A stretch of DNA of 25,538 nucleotides from Candidatus Dojkabacteria bacterium UBA2222 (GTDB lineage Bacteria > Patescibacteriota > Dojkabacteria > SC72), in the NCBI GenBank assembly GCA_002328465.1, contig DCUE01000065.1:143-25680 (forward strand), read 5' to 3'. Each line of letters starts with the position of its first letter. The stretch's first letter is position 1. Shown here piece after piece: positions 14,948-22,395 of this stretch. The position numbers were made by a program, and so were the translations under genes. The notes beneath the pieces are model-generated. The model saw only the letters and a list, made by a program, of their open reading frames with translations. It searched no databases and had not been told where the DNA came from.

Positions 14948-16204
14948 TTATACTTCCCAATTTATATCTTTTGTAGTTCTATCTACCTCCATATCGTAAA
15001 GGAACTTAGCAAGAGAGGCAGGAGTAATATCGTAAAGGTTTTGCAAATCTCCACTATTATCAACAATAGAGCCTAAAAGATTTGGAGTGAACATATCAAT
15101 CTTAGGAACGACGGTAATTGGGAGATATTTTTTCCAAGGGAATTCCATTAAAGAATTCTTAATATCAGGAAGCAATGCACCACCTCCACATAGAAAGATT
15201 TGGGTAGGAAGAGGACCAATATCATCACAATTTTCTAATGCCACTTTTAATGTTCTCATCCACAAACCTGCTGTAGAGTACATGCTTCTTTGCACTTGTC
15301 TCATTACTTCTTTTGGTAATTCTTTGTTTGAGTACTTAATCTTTCTTTGCTCTGCATGTCTAAAATCAGCATCTGTTAATCTGGCTAATTCTTTTGTAAA
15401 CGCCCTACCACCGAAGGCAAACATCTGTGTATCTGCTACATTCCCATGCTTAACGATTGCAACGTCTGTTGTTCCTCCACCAATATCTAGAAAGATTGCT
15501 GAGAAATTCGTATGACTTCCTCCCGAGTGAGCTCTTGCAACTGCAAACGGTTGAGAAACTATACCTAGTACATCAAAGTTTAAAGAGGTTGCAACTTTCC
15601 TCAAAGCCTCTGTATATGTTTTTGGTGCAAAAGATGCATAGAAATTTAGTTTTACATCCCTCCCTTTATATCCTACTAAGGTATTTACAGGCATCCCTCC
15701 TATTTCTAAGCCGGTAGGTGTTATATGTAATATCTCAATATCTTCATTTTTTAATCCAGTTCTAAGGCCGAGATCTTCTCTTCCACTTACTGCAATTTGA
15801 GATTTAACTTCAGATATGATTTTATCTTGTTCTTTTTTAGTAACTTCCTTCTCAAAATGCTCTTCTCTTTCATAGTTAACAACTATTGAGACGCCTTGTA
15901 TATATTCCCCAGCGATACCCATTATTACTTTTTTTGGATACTCCTCGGGTTTAAGATTTGTAACAAGTTGGTTAATAGCTAGTTTGCAGTTATCTAAAAC
16001 AGTATCTAAATTTGTTATTATTCCACTCCTCATTGCATGTTGCTGTTGTTCTATTCGGGAAATTCTATTAACAGAAACGCCGTACTCTCCCATTGTGAAA
16101 AGAAGGCTTTTTACACTTTCAGTACCAATATCTAACGCAACGATTGGGGTTATACCGTCAAGAAGAGAATTCCTCTTAGGTTTTATAATTGGCAGTCTAA
16201 TCAT
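14948..16204 (-). CDS. FtsA/PilM-like actin-fold ATPase
   Basis: Actin-superfamily ATPase of the FtsA/PilM/MreB type, 418 residues. The phosphate 1 motif is ALDIGTESVKSLLF (23-36), phosphate 2 is FLDIGGGTTDVAIV (238-251), and the adenosine motif is FLCGGGALLPDI (337-348). Between them GIITNLDTVLDNCKLAI and MGIAGEYIQGVS mark the SHS2-type inserted subdomain region (60-110) that FtsA and PilM use to contact partners. FtsA's C-terminal membrane-targeting amphipathic helix is not obvious. Either a divisome role or a type IV pilus inner-membrane role (PilM-type) fits. Pairing with a single-pass membrane protein and the presence of PilN/PilO in the same window favour the latter slightly. TGATATAAT ends 8 bases upstream of the ATG, so its mRNA is probably leaderless. 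Confidence 0.85.
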   Translation of the reverse strand: MIRLPIIKPKRNSLLDGITPIVALDIGTESVKSLLFTMGEYGVSVNRISRIEQQQHAMRSGIITNLDTVLDNCKLAINQLVTNLKPEEYPKKVIMGIAGEYIQGVSIVVNYEREEHFEKEVTKKEQDKIISEVKSQIAVSGREDLGLRTGLKNEDIEILHITPTGLEIGGMPVNTLVGYKGRDVKLNFYASFAPKTYTEALRKVATSLNFDVLGIVSQPFAVARAHSGGSHTNFSAIFLDIGGGTTDVAIVKHGNVADTQMFAFGGRAFTKELARLTDADFRHAEQRKIKYSNKELPKEVMRQVQRSMYSTAGLWMRTLKVALENCDDIGPLPTQIFLCGGGALLPDIKNSLMEFPWKKYLPITVVPKIDMFTPNLLGSIVDNSGDLQNLYDITPASLAKFLYDMEVDRTTKDINWEV

Positions 16205-16212
16205 ATGGGTAA

Positions 16213-16221
16213 ATTATATCA
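16213..16221 (-). promoter_or_regulatory. Extended -10 promoter of the FtsA-like gene (near leaderless)
   Basis: TGATATAAT on the minus strand, perfect extended -10, ends 8 bases before the ATG at 16204. The start point would fall 0-2 bases upstream of the ATG. Confidence 0.65.
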
Positions 16222-16235
16222 TTAAATCATTCTAA

Positions 16236-17918
16236 CTATACAACTACTATTAGAATAATTGGTTCCCTCTCTGTTTTCTTGTAAATATATTTCCCTATTG
16301 ATTTCTCCATCTCGGATTTTAACTCATCATATTCAAATTTTTTCCTACTCTGTGAACTATTTATCCATCCCCTATGGACATCATAAATAATGGTTTGTAT
16401 CTCCTTTAACAACTCTTGTGATTTTTTCATATAGATAAAACCTCTGGAAACAAATTGAGGTCGACCCATTAACCTGTGTGTTTTTGTACTTAGGTTTAAA
16501 ACAATTATAAACATTCCATATTCTGAAAGTTGTTTCCTATCTTTAAGTACAATTTCTCCAGTATCCCCTACCCCTAAACCATCTATAAGGATTGGTTTCG
16601 CATCAATAGGTTTGCCTTTCCTCCAATCATGCCCGTTAAAGGACCACATCTCCCCATCATCTGTCAAAAGGACATCCTCATCTCTCATTCCCCAGGACAC
16701 ATAGTTCTTCTTATTGAAATACCTAAAGGTCAGAGGTCCATGTATTGGCATAACAGTTTTAGGTTTGACAAGGTCGTACATAATTTTCATATCTTCTTGA
16801 TTCCCATGACCCGTTGAGTGAATCTTAGTTTCTATTGTATCTTTAAGTAAATCTGCACCAAGTCCAATTAACCGATCTGTCATTGCCTCTATACTTGAGA
16901 CATTCTCTGGAATTTCAGAGGAAGACATTATCACTAGATCTTTCTTCTTTACTTTTATAAACTTGTGTTCATTCAAAGAAATTCTATTCAAAGCTGCAAA
17001 CCTTTCTCCTTGGCTACCAGTACAAAGTATTAAGAGCTCGTTATCTTTATACCTATTCATATCCCTTTCCCTAATCATCAAGCCTTGAGGAATTTTAATA
17101 TACCCCTGATTGCTAGCAATGGTTATAGTTTGTTCTAAACTTCTTCCAGATATTACAATTTTACGATTTGTTCTCTTTGCTATCTCAAAGAGAGAGTACA
17201 ATCGTGTAAGAAGAGATGAGAAAGCAGCAACAATTACTCTCCCCTCTGTTTTAGCGATTACTTTCTCAAGGTTTTCATAAACCTCTGTTTCAGACGGAGA
17301 CTTTCCAGTCTTAGTTGCATTTGTACTTTCCATAAGGGCGAGGTCAATCCTACCTCTGAGAGATTTTAGTTTTCCATAATCAGCTTCTAACTCATTGGTT
17401 GGTTGAGTATCAATTTTATAATCTCCTGAGAAGAAAACATTACCCCCTGGGGTTTGTAAAAAGATTGAGAAAGCATCCGGAATACTATGATTAATACCGA
17501 TGAAAGTTGCTCTTAATGTTCTTCCAATATCTATTGTACTGTGTCTTGTTACCCCAAAAATCTTAACCTTATTTTTAAGATTGTATTCTTCTAACCTAGC
17601 CTCAATTAGAGCTTTGGCAAATGCTCCTGCATATACAGGTGGGAAATCTAATTCGGGTAGCATCCATCTTAGTGCTCCAGTATGATCTAGGTGCCCGTGT
17701 GTTATTAATATTGCCTTAACCCTTTTCTTGTTTTTCTTTAAATATTTGAAGTTAGGAATTAAATAGTCTATTCCATACATCTCTTGTCCGGGAAAAGAGT
17801 ATCCAGCATCTACGATTACAATCTCATCTCCATATTCTATGAAGTTGCAATTTCTACCAATCTCACTAGTTCCAGATAGCGTGCATAGCTTAAGTATTTG
17901 TTTTTCGTTTTTATTCAT
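16236..17918 (-). CDS. rnj: Ribonuclease J
   Basis: Metallo-beta-lactamase/beta-CASP ribonuclease with 5'-to-3' exo- and endonuclease activity in mRNA decay and rRNA processing. The 560-residue protein has the metal-binding motif THGHLDHTGA (H74, H76, D78, H79), further ligands His144 and Asp166 (SGDYKID), the beta-CASP region with SGRSLEQ and CTGSQGE, and the HSTGHGNQEDMKIM...MPIHGP segment that supplies the final metal ligands and dimer contacts. The C-terminal domain (about 450-560) is present. It ends 31 bases upstream of the FtsA-like ATG and diverges from valS. A perfect TGATATAAT lies 6 bases before the ATG, which puts transcription start on the A of the start codon. Confidence 0.97.
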   Translation of the reverse strand: MNKNEKQILKLCTLSGTSEIGRNCNFIEYGDEIVIVDAGYSFPGQEMYGIDYLIPNFKYLKKNKKRVKAILITHGHLDHTGALRWMLPELDFPPVYAGAFAKALIEARLEEYNLKNKVKIFGVTRHSTIDIGRTLRATFIGINHSIPDAFSIFLQTPGGNVFFSGDYKIDTQPTNELEADYGKLKSLRGRIDLALMESTNATKTGKSPSETEVYENLEKVIAKTEGRVIVAAFSSLLTRLYSLFEIAKRTNRKIVISGRSLEQTITIASNQGYIKIPQGLMIRERDMNRYKDNELLILCTGSQGERFAALNRISLNEHKFIKVKKKDLVIMSSSEIPENVSSIEAMTDRLIGLGADLLKDTIETKIHSTGHGNQEDMKIMYDLVKPKTVMPIHGPLTFRYFNKKNYVSWGMRDEDVLLTDDGEMWSFNGHDWRKGKPIDAKPILIDGLGVGDTGEIVLKDRKQLSEYGMFIIVLNLSTKTHRLMGRPQFVSRGFIYMKKSQELLKEIQTIIYDVHRGWINSSQSRKKFEYDELKSEMEKSIGKYIYKKTEREPIILIVVV

Positions 17919-17924
17919 ATCTTT

Positions 17925-17933
17925 ATTATATCA
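17925..17933 (-). promoter_or_regulatory. Extended -10 promoter of RNase J (leaderless)
   Basis: TGATATAAT on the minus strand, followed by AAAGAT and then ATG. With the usual 7-base distance from -10 box to start, +1 is the A of the ATG. No -35 match is apparent, as expected for an extended -10 promoter. Confidence 0.7.
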
Positions 17934-17960
17934 AATGTATCGAAAATACTGTTGATATTA

Positions 17961-17979
17961 AGAACATTTTGAATGTTCT
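17961..17979. repeat. Perfect palindromic operator-like site between RNase J and valS promoters
   Basis: AGAACATT-TTG-AATGTTCT, an exact 8-base inverted repeat with a 3-base centre. It lies midway between the divergent -10 boxes (17925 and 18006). It lacks a T-run, so it is not a terminator. It looks like a dimeric repressor or activator site; the regulator is unknown. Confidence 0.55.
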
Positions 17980-18002
17980 CTATGTAAAAGGTTAATATAT
18001 AC

Positions 18003-18011
18003 TGATATAAT
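18003..18011 (+). promoter_or_regulatory. Extended -10 promoter of valS
   Basis: TGATATAAT again, 26 bases before the valS ATG, giving a leader of about 20 bases. The leader (TTTATTCTCAATATTTTCA) has no SD. Confidence 0.65.
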
Positions 18012-18037
18012 ACAACAATTTATTCTCAATATTTTCA

Positions 18038-20278
18038 ATGAAAAACGACATTTCTAAGACATTTGAAGAAAAGGAAAAGGAAATATTCACCCTCTGGGAG
18101 GAATCTGGATTCTTTAACCCAGATACAATGAAGGCACTTTTGAAAGAGGATGCGAAGGAACCTTTTACAATATCATTACCTCCACCAAATGCTAATGGGA
18201 ATTTACATCTTGGACATATGTGTGGTTACTCTTTTCATGATGCAATAGGGAGATATATGAGGATGACAGGACACCCTACTCTACTTCTTCCTGGAAAAGA
18301 TCATGCAGGTATTCAAACGGAAACAGCCTTTACAAAAGAGTTAGAGAAAAAAGGTAAGAACAAATGGGATATGGGAAGAGAGGAATTCTATAAACAGTGT
18401 TACGAATTCTGTATGAAGAATGCCTCCAATGCAAGAGATCAGGAGAAAAACATTGGATTAAGTGCCGATTTTAGCAGAGAGTTTTTTACATTAGATCCTA
18501 GACTAACAGAAACGGTATATGAAACCTTTGAGATGATGTTTAGAGAGGGGATGGTTTACAGGGACAAGAGGATTGTAAATATATGTCCTTACTGCAAGAC
18601 TGCATTAGCAGATATAGATACGGAGCATGAAGAGAGGAGAGGTATTTTTGCATATATTAAATATCCACTTGTTGGGGAAAAAGATAAATACATTATGGTT
18701 GCTACTACTAGACCTGAGACTATGTTGGGGGATACTGCTGTAGCAGTTAACCCAAAGGATGATAGATACAAAGAGTATATAGGGAAGAAAGTGATTCTCC
18801 CGATACAAAATAAAGAGATTCCAGTAATTGCGGATGAATCTGTAGACATAGAAGTAGGCACGGGAGCTCTAAAGGTTACTCCAGCCCACTCTCCTGTTGA
18901 TTTCGAATTAGGTATTAAATACAACCTTGAAGTTGTTAATGTAATAGACGAAGAAGGCAAAATGACTGGTAATATCCCAGAGAAGTACAAAGGAATGGAT
19001 ACACTTCAATGTTCTAAGGAATTGTGTCAAGACTTAGATAGTTTGGGTCTTTTAGAAGAGATTAAGAATATTAAACATGAGGTAGCAATTTGTGAAAGAT
19101 GCAAAACCCCTGTTGAACCTGTTATTTCAAATCAGTGGTATATAGATGTTAGTAATTTAGCAAAAGAAGCCCTAAATGCTCTCCATTCAGGAGAGGTAAG
19201 AGTTATTCCCGAGGGCCAACAGAAAGCTTTAGAGTTCTTCTTTGAAAATATTAGACCTTGGTGTATTTCGAGACAACTGTGGTGGGGGCAGAGGATACCC
19301 GTTTGGTATAGCGGGGGAAAGAAACTGTACGATTGGTTACAAGAGAACAAAGGGAAAACGGTTAAAGATTTCGAAAAAGAATTTAACCTAAAAGTTATTG
19401 GAGATGGAAGCATTTATATTGGTGAGAACATCCCAAAAGAGGGTGCAGGATGGGAACCCGAAACAGATATGTTTGATACGTGGTTTAGTTCAGGTCAATG
19501 GCCATACTCTACTCTCGGAGGACCAAGTGGAGAGGATTTCAAAAAATACTATCCTACTCAAATGATGATTCATGCAAGAGATATTCTTTTCTGGTGGTCA
19601 GCAAGGATGTTAATGTTGGGAATATATAGGACGAAAGAGGTTCCATTTAAAACAATCTTTCTTACAGGAATGATTCTTGCCCCTGATGGTTCTAAGATGT
19701 CAAAAAGTAAGGGTAATGGAATTGAACCTCAAGAAGTTTTTGAGAAATATGGGGCAGATGCTCTTAGACTTTGGTATTACTCCGATGCTCTTCCAGGATC
19801 AAACGCTCCAATCAGAGAAGAGAAAATAAAGGGTAATAGAAATTTTGTAAATAAGATATGGAACGCTAGTAGATTCATCCTTATGAATATCGATGATGCG
19901 GAGGTTGATGCCGTTAGGGAAGAGGTTGTAGATATGGAAACCGAAAGGATAAAAGAAACAGAGGTACATATCCAAAAGGTTTCGAAATATCTTAGTAAGT
20001 ATCAATTCAATCTCGGAGCAGAGGAAATTAGGGAATTTTTCTGGCATAAGTTATGCGATGTATGGATAGAAGAAATCAAATCAGAGATACAGGATAAAGA
20101 AGTGGGCTCTAAGGAGAGGGTCTCAAGACTTACAGAGCTTTTGTATATTCTTAAGCAGAATTTAAAAATAATGCACCCCTTCATTCCGTTTATTACAGAA
20201 TCCGTATGGCAGGAATTAGTAAAGCTAAAACTGACAGAGGGGATTTTGATGGGTGAACAGATTCAAATATCAGAGTAA
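18038..20278 (+). CDS. valS: Valyl-tRNA synthetase
   Basis: Class Ia synthetase that charges tRNA-Val with valine and edits mischarged threonine. The 746-residue protein has the HIGH-type motif PPNANGNLHLGH (HLGH at 57-60), PGKDHAGIQTE (ValRS-type GxDHAGIxTQ), and the editing-domain signature MVATTRPETMLGDTAVAVNP. It also has the WCISRQLWWGQRIPVWY motif, DTWFSSGQWPYSTLG, and KMSKS at 553-557 (GSKMSKSKGNGIEP). The CPYCK and CERCK pairs suggest zinc sites. It is shorter than the usual 850-950 because the C-terminal coiled-coil arm is missing; the anticodon-binding domain ends the protein. It diverges from RNase J and converges on a small minus-strand unit. Its start has no SD. Confidence 0.98.
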   Translation: MKNDISKTFEEKEKEIFTLWEESGFFNPDTMKALLKEDAKEPFTISLPPPNANGNLHLGHMCGYSFHDAIGRYMRMTGHPTLLLPGKDHAGIQTETAFTKELEKKGKNKWDMGREEFYKQCYEFCMKNASNARDQEKNIGLSADFSREFFTLDPRLTETVYETFEMMFREGMVYRDKRIVNICPYCKTALADIDTEHEERRGIFAYIKYPLVGEKDKYIMVATTRPETMLGDTAVAVNPKDDRYKEYIGKKVILPIQNKEIPVIADESVDIEVGTGALKVTPAHSPVDFELGIKYNLEVVNVIDEEGKMTGNIPEKYKGMDTLQCSKELCQDLDSLGLLEEIKNIKHEVAICERCKTPVEPVISNQWYIDVSNLAKEALNALHSGEVRVIPEGQQKALEFFFENIRPWCISRQLWWGQRIPVWYSGGKKLYDWLQENKGKTVKDFEKEFNLKVIGDGSIYIGENIPKEGAGWEPETDMFDTWFSSGQWPYSTLGGPSGEDFKKYYPTQMMIHARDILFWWSARMLMLGIYRTKEVPFKTIFLTGMILAPDGSKMSKSKGNGIEPQEVFEKYGADALRLWYYSDALPGSNAPIREEKIKGNRNFVNKIWNASRFILMNIDDAEVDAVREEVVDMETERIKETEVHIQKVSKYLSKYQFNLGAEEIREFFWHKLCDVWIEEIKSEIQDKEVGSKERVSRLTELLYILKQNLKIMHPFIPFITESVWQELVKLKLTEGILMGEQIQISE

Positions 20279-20335
20279 AAAGAAAAGAGATGGAGGGAAT
20301 CTAAGACGTAAGTCAAAAAACGGATTCCCTCCATC
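20276..20335 (-). terminator. Intrinsic terminator of the small gene
   Basis: A perfect 13-base inverted repeat, GATGGAGGGAATC (20289-20301) and GATTCCCTCCATC (20323-20335), with a 21-base loop. In the minus direction the stem is followed by a T-rich tail (CTCTTTTCTTTTTA, 20276-20289 region), the expected intrinsic-terminator pattern. In the plus direction no T-run follows, so it is oriented for the minus-strand small gene, not valS. Confidence 0.75.
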
Positions 20336-20338
20336 ATT

Positions 20339-20359
20339 GCAATAGCTGTTAGCCATTGC
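20339..20359 (-). other. Second hairpin at the stop codon of the small gene
   Basis: On the minus strand GCAATGGC-TAACA-GCTATTGC forms an 8-pair stem including one G-U pair; the loop contains the TAA stop. It stands 3 bases from the terminator stem, making two tandem hairpins. It could protect the 3' end or act on ribosomes finishing translation. Confidence 0.5.
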
Positions 20360-20498
20360 GCCTAAAAACTGGATCACCTCCTTTCTTTTTCCCAACGGAT
20401 GCCGTAGGTTTCTGTTTTTTCTTCTCTTCCTCCTTTGAGGCTTGAGAAGTGAGCTTCCCCGTTGGGGGAGTGAAAGAGAACGCGATGTCTTTAGCCAT
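20349..20498 (-). CDS. Small 49-residue lysine-rich protein with unique canonical SD
   Basis: Not recognised. The 49-residue product begins MAKDIAFSFTPPTGKL, has a charged middle (SKEEEKKKQK, residues 21-30) and ends GKKKGGDPVFRRNG. It has no membrane helix or cysteine, is very lysine-rich and probably disordered. The ATG follows AGGAGGTGA at a 5-base spacing, unlike any neighbour, with its own extended -10 promoter and terminator, so this is a monocistronic unit of about 230 bases between valS and metG. G+C is about 48 percent (72 of 150 by my count), clearly above its surroundings, and codons such as ATC, GCG, CTC, CCC and CGC are frequent. These traits suggest very high expression or foreign origin. 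An internal AAAGGAGGTGATCC stretch encodes KKGGDP. Function unknown; a ribosome-linked role is a hypothesis only. Too short for routine gene callers. Confidence 0.8.
   Translation of the reverse strand: MAKDIAFSFTPPTGKLTSQASKEEEKKKQKPTASVGKKKGGDPVFRRNG
20369..20386 (-). promoter_or_regulatory. 18-base perfect complement to the usual 16S rRNA 3' tail, inside the small gene
   Basis: On the minus strand AGAAAGGAGGTGATCCAG is exactly complementary to CTGGATCACCTCCTTTCT, the usual 3' end of bacterial 16S rRNA. No start codon lies at SD distance after it, so it is not an ordinary ribosome binding site. The organism's own 16S rRNA is not in the window, so the match is to the general bacterial sequence. 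Confidence 0.7.
20426..20436 (-). promoter_or_regulatory. Internal SD-like motif AAAGGAGGAAG in the small gene
   Basis: Second in-frame SD-like site inside the 49-codon gene (codons AAG GAG GAA), between the start SD and the 18-base complement. It makes three AGGAGG cores in 130 bases of one transcript. Confidence 0.5.
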
Positions 20499-20500
20499 GT

Positions 20501-20509
20501 TCACCTCCT
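20501..20509 (-). promoter_or_regulatory. Canonical Shine-Dalgarno site AGGAGGTGA
   Basis: AGGAGGTGA precedes the small gene's ATG with 5 bases between AGGAGG and ATG. It is the only textbook SD at a confident gene start in the window and decides the start codon. Confidence 0.9.
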
Positions 20510-20515
20510 GGTGTC

Positions 20516-20544
20516 TTTATACCAGAAAAGAAAATCTTTGGAAA
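20516..20544 (-). promoter_or_regulatory. Promoter of the small gene
   Basis: On the minus strand TTTCCA (-35, 20539-20544), a 17-base spacer, then TATAAA (20516-20521) with an extended TGG just before it. Transcription would start near 20509, directly ahead of the SD, giving an 11-base leader. The promoter begins inside the gap after the metG stop. Confidence 0.7.
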
Positions 20545-20553
20545 TACTTGATG

Positions 20554-22293
20554 TTATTGACTTAATATTTTCTCAAAAAGAATCGTTGGGGGATTAAGAT
20601 TTTTCCCACCTTCTAATTTATTGAAAGACCACTTGTCTTCAAATCTTGTTACTATTCCACTTGTTTCTAGCTCTTGGTTGGCATCATATTCTTCATCTAT
20701 ATTTAACATGTCAGAGAGTTTCTTAGAGCTATTTGGGGTAAAAGGTTTTAATAATATTCTTAATGCATTGACTAGCTGGATGGAGTTATACATCGTGTTG
20801 TTACAATCATCTATATTTTCTTTGAAGGAAACCCAGGGAGCTTTATCATTAAAATATTTGTTTGAATAGTCTCCGAACTTTAATAGGGATTCGCTTGCCT
20901 TAACGAATTCACATTTTTCGATATGATGACCAATCTCTTTGAAAGCTTTATTTATTGAATCTTCAACCTCTTTCTCTAATTCTCCCTTAGGTATTTTGTT
21001 CTCAAATTTACTACTTATGAAAGTAAGGGTCCTATTTATGAAGTTTCCAAGGTTTGCAACTAATTCGTTGTTATTACAATCTATAAAATCTTTCCATTCA
21101 AATTCTCTATCATGATTCTCAGGTGCATATCTTAAGAAGAAGAACCTAATTAAATCAGGACTATATTTTTCAAGTAGAGAATCAGCGTCCATGCCAGTTC
21201 CATCTCCCTTTGACATTTTCTTCCCTTTGTAAAGAAGCATTTTGTTTGAAGGTACGTCGTATGGGAGATTTAATTTCTCTCTTTTACTTTCTCCTGGGAA
21301 TTTGTATTTTTCCCATAGGGTATCATCCTCGTATTTTTCACTGTATGCTAATATCTCTGCTGGCCATATTATTGTATGGAAGGGTGTGTTTCCTCCTGCG
21401 ATAAAGTAGTAATGTTTACAAGTGGAATCTTTCCAGAACTCTTCCCATTCACTTGGTTTTTCAATATTTTGTGCCCATTCTATTGAAGCAGAAAGGTATC
21501 CAACAACTGCTTCTATCCATACATATATTACTTTCTCTTCCCAACCCTTTACTGGCACGGGAATTCCGAACTTTAAATCTCTAGTTACCTCCCTAGCTTC
21601 CAAGCCCTCCTTGAGCCAACCTTTTGAGAATTCTCTTACCCATTTTCTCCAATCACTGCTACTTTCTTCAACCCATTTAGCAATCTGGGGTTCTAATTTC
21701 TTCAAATCAAGATAGAAGTGCTCAGTTTCTTTCAAAACAGGTTTCGTATCAGAGAGTGTACTATATGGGTCAATTAAATCTTCTGGTTTTAGGAATTTAC
21801 CACATTCTGGACACTCATCCCCTCTTGCATTTGTTGCTCCACATTCTGGACACGTACCTCTTACATATCGATCGGGAAGGAATTTACTTACTTTCTCATC
21901 ATAGTACTGCTTTGACTTCTGTGGATACAGATATCCTCTTTCTTTCAGTACTAAGAAAATATTTTGAACAACATTTTTATGATTCTCTGTAGTTGTTGTA
22001 GTATAGTTTTCATAGAGTAAGGAGAGCTTTTTAAAAGTTTCAACTATCTCTTTATGAGATTTTGTTACTAACTCTTCAGGAGAGATATTTAACTCTTCAG
22101 CCTTAAAGAGTATGGGAGTTCCATGACTATCACTTCCAGAGACCATTAATACCCTGTTCCCCTTCTGTCTATGATATCTTGCAAAAACATCGCATGCTAT
22201 ATTTTGACCAGCCAGATGTCCTAGGTGAATCTTCCCACTTGCATATGGCCACGATACACCGATAAAGATTTTATTTGATTGAAATTTGTCCAT
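20554..22293 (-). CDS. metG: Methionyl-tRNA synthetase
   Basis: Class Ia synthetase that charges initiator and elongator tRNA-Met. The 579-residue protein has WPYASGKIHLGH (HLGH at 23-26), SGSDSHGTP, and a zinc domain with two CPEC knuckles separated by 11 residues (GTCPECGATNARGDECPECG). YVWIEAVVGYLSA and IIWPAEILAY are typical MetRS stretches, and the anticodon domain contains NELVANLGNFINR. The signature loop reads KMSKG (359-363, followed by DGTG) instead of KMSKS. There is no C-terminal EMAPII/CsaA-like dimerisation domain. The gene stands alone on the minus strand with its own TGATATAAT promoter; the small-gene promoter begins just after its stop. Confidence 0.98.
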   Translation of the reverse strand: MDKFQSNKIFIGVSWPYASGKIHLGHLAGQNIACDVFARYHRQKGNRVLMVSGSDSHGTPILFKAEELNISPEELVTKSHKEIVETFKKLSLLYENYTTTTTENHKNVVQNIFLVLKERGYLYPQKSKQYYDEKVSKFLPDRYVRGTCPECGATNARGDECPECGKFLKPEDLIDPYSTLSDTKPVLKETEHFYLDLKKLEPQIAKWVEESSSDWRKWVREFSKGWLKEGLEAREVTRDLKFGIPVPVKGWEEKVIYVWIEAVVGYLSASIEWAQNIEKPSEWEEFWKDSTCKHYYFIAGGNTPFHTIIWPAEILAYSEKYEDDTLWEKYKFPGESKREKLNLPYDVPSNKMLLYKGKKMSKGDGTGMDADSLLEKYSPDLIRFFFLRYAPENHDREFEWKDFIDCNNNELVANLGNFINRTLTFISSKFENKIPKGELEKEVEDSINKAFKEIGHHIEKCEFVKASESLLKFGDYSNKYFNDKAPWVSFKENIDDCNNTMYNSIQLVNALRILLKPFTPNSSKKLSDMLNIDEEYDANQELETSGIVTRFEDKWSFNKLEGGKNLNPPTILFEKILSQ

Positions 22294-22306
22294 AATTACA
22301 ACATTT

Positions 22307-22315
22307 ATTATATCA
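22307..22315 (-). promoter_or_regulatory. Extended -10 promoter of metG
   Basis: TGATATAAT on the minus strand ending 13 bases before the metG ATG, predicting a leader of about 6-7 bases, too short for an SD. Confidence 0.65.
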
Positions 22316-22382
22316 GAATATATTTTCTTCCACTATCATATGGAAAGTTTTCAAAAAACCTTATATACTGGAATAGTAATCA

Positions 22383-22388
22383 TATACA
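22383..22388 (+). promoter_or_regulatory. Possible -10 box of the pilN operon
   Basis: TATACA (four of six or better to TATAAT, with TATA kept) ends 7 bases before the chosen pilN ATG at 22396, again predicting a nearly leaderless mRNA. Confidence 0.4.
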
Positions 22389-22395
22389 CTGCCTA

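Noticed and set aside
20279..20553. A 16S rRNA fragment, because the plus strand reads CTGGATCACCTCCTTTCT
   Set aside because: Only 18 bases match; the flanks do not resemble 16S helix 45 or preceding sequence.
22279..22395. Upstream extension of the pilN frame
   Set aside because: Overlaps the metG start and promoter; residues lack pilN character and a promoter lies just before ATG 22396.
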